A stretch of 8,066 bases of DNA. Source: Bacillota bacterium (GTDB lineage Bacteria; Bacillota; Clostridia; Saccharofermentanales; Fastidiosipilaceae). Below, one piece after another: positions 6,677 to 8,066 of the stretch. Each line of letters opens with the position of its first letter. Position 1 is the stretch's first letter. The DNA lies in contig JAEWGS010000110.1 of NCBI GenBank assembly GCA_023388205.1, forward strand, positions 1-8,066, written 5' to 3'. The notes under the pieces are model-generated. The model did no database searches. It had not been told where the DNA came from and saw only the letters and a list, made by a program, of their open reading frames with translations. Both the position numbers and the translations under genes were made by a program.

Positions 6677-6698
6677 ATGTGAGAAAAATGCGAGAAAA
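6677..6698. repeat. Two tandem 11-bp repeats just upstream of the candidate mcsA promoter
   Basis: ATGTGAGAAAA (6677-6687) and ATGCGAGAAAA (6688-6698) on the plus strand are adjacent and differ at one position. The period is one helical turn, and the block abuts the -35 box at 6675, where an UP element or a regulator would sit. Confidence 0.65.
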
Positions 6699-6743
6699 GT
6701 CTTTCCTCATTCCATAATCCGTATCAGCAATCGCCTTCAGATG

Positions 6744-6772
6744 AAAAAAGAGCCGCACATTGCGACTCTTTT
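6744..6772 (-). terminator. Strong intrinsic terminator between ctsR and mcsA
   Basis: On the minus strand AAAAGAGTCGCA (6772-6761), loop ATG and TGCGGCTCTTTT (6757-6746) form a 12-bp stem with one G-U pair, running into six T. It lies about 48 bp after the ctsR stop. The stem also has T residues at its end on the plus strand, so it could act weakly in both directions. It implies ctsR can be transcribed alone. Confidence 0.85.
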
Positions 6773-6819
6773 AAGGTCGCACAAGCGACACTTTGCTGAT
6801 TCAAAAAAGCGTTTTAGCT

Positions 6820-7293
6820 CTAATCTCGCAAAGCAATCCTCATCAACATATTCTTAAAAATTCCCAGACGAACGGCATCTCTCATTTCAGGCGGCAGCAC
6901 CGCCAAAGCACGATCCGAAAGTCCCGCCTTCATCACTTCTGCGATCTCATGACCAAAGGCCATATAATCCACACAATTATTAATCGTGATCTCCGCATCA
7001 TGCTGCGACAATTCGTCTTGCATCTCCAAAGCGTTAATCGCATGCATTAAGTACGCACCACCGTCATCGACTTGTACCAAGTGACGAATCCGAATCGATC
7101 CACCGCCACCTCGACGGCTTTCCACCAAATAACCTTGACCATTTGTAAAACGCGTCGACAACACGTAAGTGATCTGAGAAGGAACACAATTAATCCGTTG
7201 TGCGAGTTCATTTCGATTGATTTCAATGCTCCCGTCGCTTTCGCTCATCATTTCCTTAAGCAGTTGCTCAATCACATCACTTAATCTCGCCAT
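6820..7293 (-). CDS. ctsR: CtsR, heat-shock class III transcriptional repressor
   Basis: 157 residues, close to the B. subtilis length (~154). CtsR is a dimeric winged-helix repressor of clp genes that releases DNA on heat. The N-terminal half holds the helix-turn-helix (ELAQRINCVPSQITYVL, ~29-45) and the wing RRGGGG (60-65), whose glycine loop is the thermosensor in the family; Arg61 matches the DNA-contacting Arg62 that McsB targets. The C-terminal half (~75-157) is the dimerisation and Clp/McsB-interaction domain. AAAGGAG (7307-7301) sits 7 nt before ATG 7293. The gene is preceded by its own promoter and a CtsR operator, so it should be autorepressed. A terminator separates it from mcsA-clpC, unlike the usual single operon. 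No key residue seems missing. Confidence 0.97.
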   Translation of the reverse strand: MARLSDVIEQLLKEMMSESDGSIEINRNELAQRINCVPSQITYVLSTRFTNGQGYLVESRRGGGGSIRIRHLVQVDDGGAYLMHAINALEMQDELSQHDAEITINNCVDYMAFGHEIAEVMKAGLSDRALAVLPPEMRDAVRLGIFKNMLMRIALRD

Positions 7294-7341
7294 CTCGACA
7301 CTCCTTTCTCAACCCAGCATGGCTCGTTAAAATTTTCTGAC

Positions 7342-7358
7342 TTTGACTTTCTTTGTCT
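7342..7358 (-). promoter_or_regulatory. CtsR operator
   Basis: On the minus strand AGACAAA-GAA-AGTCAAA matches the CtsR heptad direct repeat (A/GGTCAAA-NAN-A/GGTCAAA) with one mismatch, in the first heptad. It begins about 7 bp after the -10 box, overlapping the expected transcription start, so bound CtsR would block initiation. Confidence 0.88.
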
Positions 7359-7364
7359 TTTTCA

Positions 7365-7392
7365 ATTATAAAGGCTCCCGCGGTAACGTCAA
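7365..7392 (-). promoter_or_regulatory. Sigma-A-type promoter of ctsR
   Basis: On the minus strand TTGACG (7392-7387), a 16-bp spacer and a perfect TATAAT (7370-7365). The predicted start near 7358 gives a leader of about 65 nt before the ctsR ATG and coincides with the CtsR operator. Confidence 0.85.
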
Positions 7393-7435
7393 GCGTTCAT
7401 TCTCGTTAGAAATATGAATTTTTTATGACCTTTCA

Positions 7436-7495
7436 AAGCCTCGTCGCCTGAGCGACTGCGCTACGTCCAGACAAAACTCGAGGCTTCACCCCTCG
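7436..7495 (-). other. Nested inverted repeats after the upstream gene (possible terminator region)
   Basis: On the minus strand CGAGG (7495-7491), CCTCG (7483-7479) and CGAGG (7443-7439) occur in order. The middle copy can pair with either neighbour: a 5-bp stem over the stop codon, or an 8-bp stem AAGCCTCG/CGAGGCTT (7486-7479 with 7443-7436). Inside the larger structure GTCGC-TCAG-GCGAC (7456-7443) is a small hairpin. Only weak T-runs follow, so termination is possible but not convincing. Confidence 0.45.
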
Positions 7496-8066
7496 TCTAT
7501 GATGTCTTTTTCAAGACCCTGGCCTTTCACCTTGATCACACCCTCAAAGACATACGCCCTTGATTTTTTATCTTGGCCATTTTCTGGCGTTACATCTGCG
7601 CCCAAACGATGTGTTTTGCTCTTTTTCTTCTCTTTCCTCTGATTCAAACGCAGCTGCGCTGCTTTCGCTCTCGCTTCGCCCTTCAAAGCGTAAGGGGACA
7701 AAGTTTGCGCACCCGCTTTGGCAATCGAATGTAAATAATAAGCTTCTTTTTCAGGCGGCAAGCTCTCTTTTTTAGCTGCACCCCCATCTGAAAGAAAAGA
7801 AGACACATTGTATTTCACTTTGAACGAGCCATGCGCCGAACAGTGTGCGAGCGCTGAAAATTGCATTTTAGGGCTAACGCGAATTTCCGTCTTGCACAGT
7901 TTCTCTCCGCATTCGGGGCACAATAAATTCCGTTCCAAGAAGGCTTTGAAACTCGCTTCTTCTGACAAATTGTGTGCATGCCTTTGCTCTTTTTTGGCCA
8001 TTAAATGAGGATGCTGACTCAAAAGGACCATCGCAGCAAATAAGTCCGCCTCGCTCAGCTCGCTAT
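7486..8066 (-). CDS. Unrecognised protein with a zinc-ribbon-like segment (5' end outside window)
   Basis: The frame is open from the window edge to a TGA at 7488-7486. An internal ATG at 8031 exists, but the codons before it read plausibly (SELSEADLFAA), so I treat the gene as truncated by the edge. Counting from that ATG, residues ~36-72 hold CPECG, then about 26 residues later CSAHG, a probable zinc-binding ribbon or knuckle with Cys/His ligands. The last ~70 residues are Lys-rich (RKEKKKSK) with a short strand-like end. I do not recognise the family. The C-terminus of a nuclease or another nucleic-acid protein is one guess from the ribbon and basic tail, unsupported by any catalytic motif in view. 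It lies upstream of the ctsR promoter and probably belongs to a separate transcript. Confidence 0.7.
   Translation of the reverse strand, partial: SELSEADLFAAMVLLSQHPHLMAKKEQRHAHNLSEEASFKAFLERNLLCPECGEKLCKTEIRVSPKMQFSALAHCSAHGSFKVKYNVSSFLSDGGAAKKESLPPEKEAYYLHSIAKAGAQTLSPYALKGEARAKAAQLRLNQRKEKKKSKTHRLGADVTPENGQDKKSRAYVFEGVIKVKGQGLEKDIIDEG

Overview
The window looks like a piece of a Bacillota chromosome, most likely from the Clostridia (the class is inference). The evidence is a ctsR - mcsA - clpC class III heat-shock cluster, SD-led starts (GGAGG, AAAGGAG), and a chorismate mutase / prephenate dehydratase-like / ACT fusion. Base composition looks roughly balanced. Every gene I can support is on the minus strand, so transcription runs from high to low coordinates. 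I saw no tRNA, rRNA, CRISPR array, insertion sequence or phage gene.

In transcription order: (1) 8066-7486 is the 3' part of an unrecognised gene encoding a zinc-ribbon-like segment and a basic tail. (2) 7485-7294 is a regulatory region with inverted repeats, a near-consensus sigma-A promoter and a CtsR operator at the predicted transcription start. (3) 7293-6820 is ctsR. (4) 6819-6618 holds a strong intrinsic terminator, an 11-bp tandem repeat and a candidate promoter. (5) 6617-5958 is an mcsA-like gene that keeps only the first of the two McsA zinc sites. (6) 5860-2852 is clpC, with complete AAA+ modules and an unusual charged C-terminal tail of about 149 residues, followed by a good terminator. 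(7) 2687-1476 encodes a zinc-ribbon membrane protein. (8) 1475-1287 is an intergenic region rich in short repeats. (9) 1286-1 is the fusion gene of aromatic amino acid biosynthesis, which runs off the window. A further gene probably starts at its very end.

The heat-shock cluster reads as a CtsR-controlled protein quality-control module. CtsR represses its own promoter, and McsA-like and ClpC would feed misfolded proteins to ClpP, which is not in the window. Three changes point the same way. The arginine kinase gene mcsB, usually between mcsA and clpC, is absent from that position. The McsA-like protein lacks the second zinc site. The second repeat of the ClpC N-domain has Arg where B. subtilis ClpC has the phosphoarginine-binding Glu106, while the first site (Glu32) is kept. 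My inference is that phosphoarginine signalling is reduced or rewired here.

The second notable item is the aromatic gene. It keeps most AroQ chorismate mutase residues and the overall prephenate dehydratase and ACT layout, but all the recognisable dehydratase active-site motifs are replaced. It may be a chorismate mutase carrying a dehydratase-derived pseudoenzyme or sensor domain.
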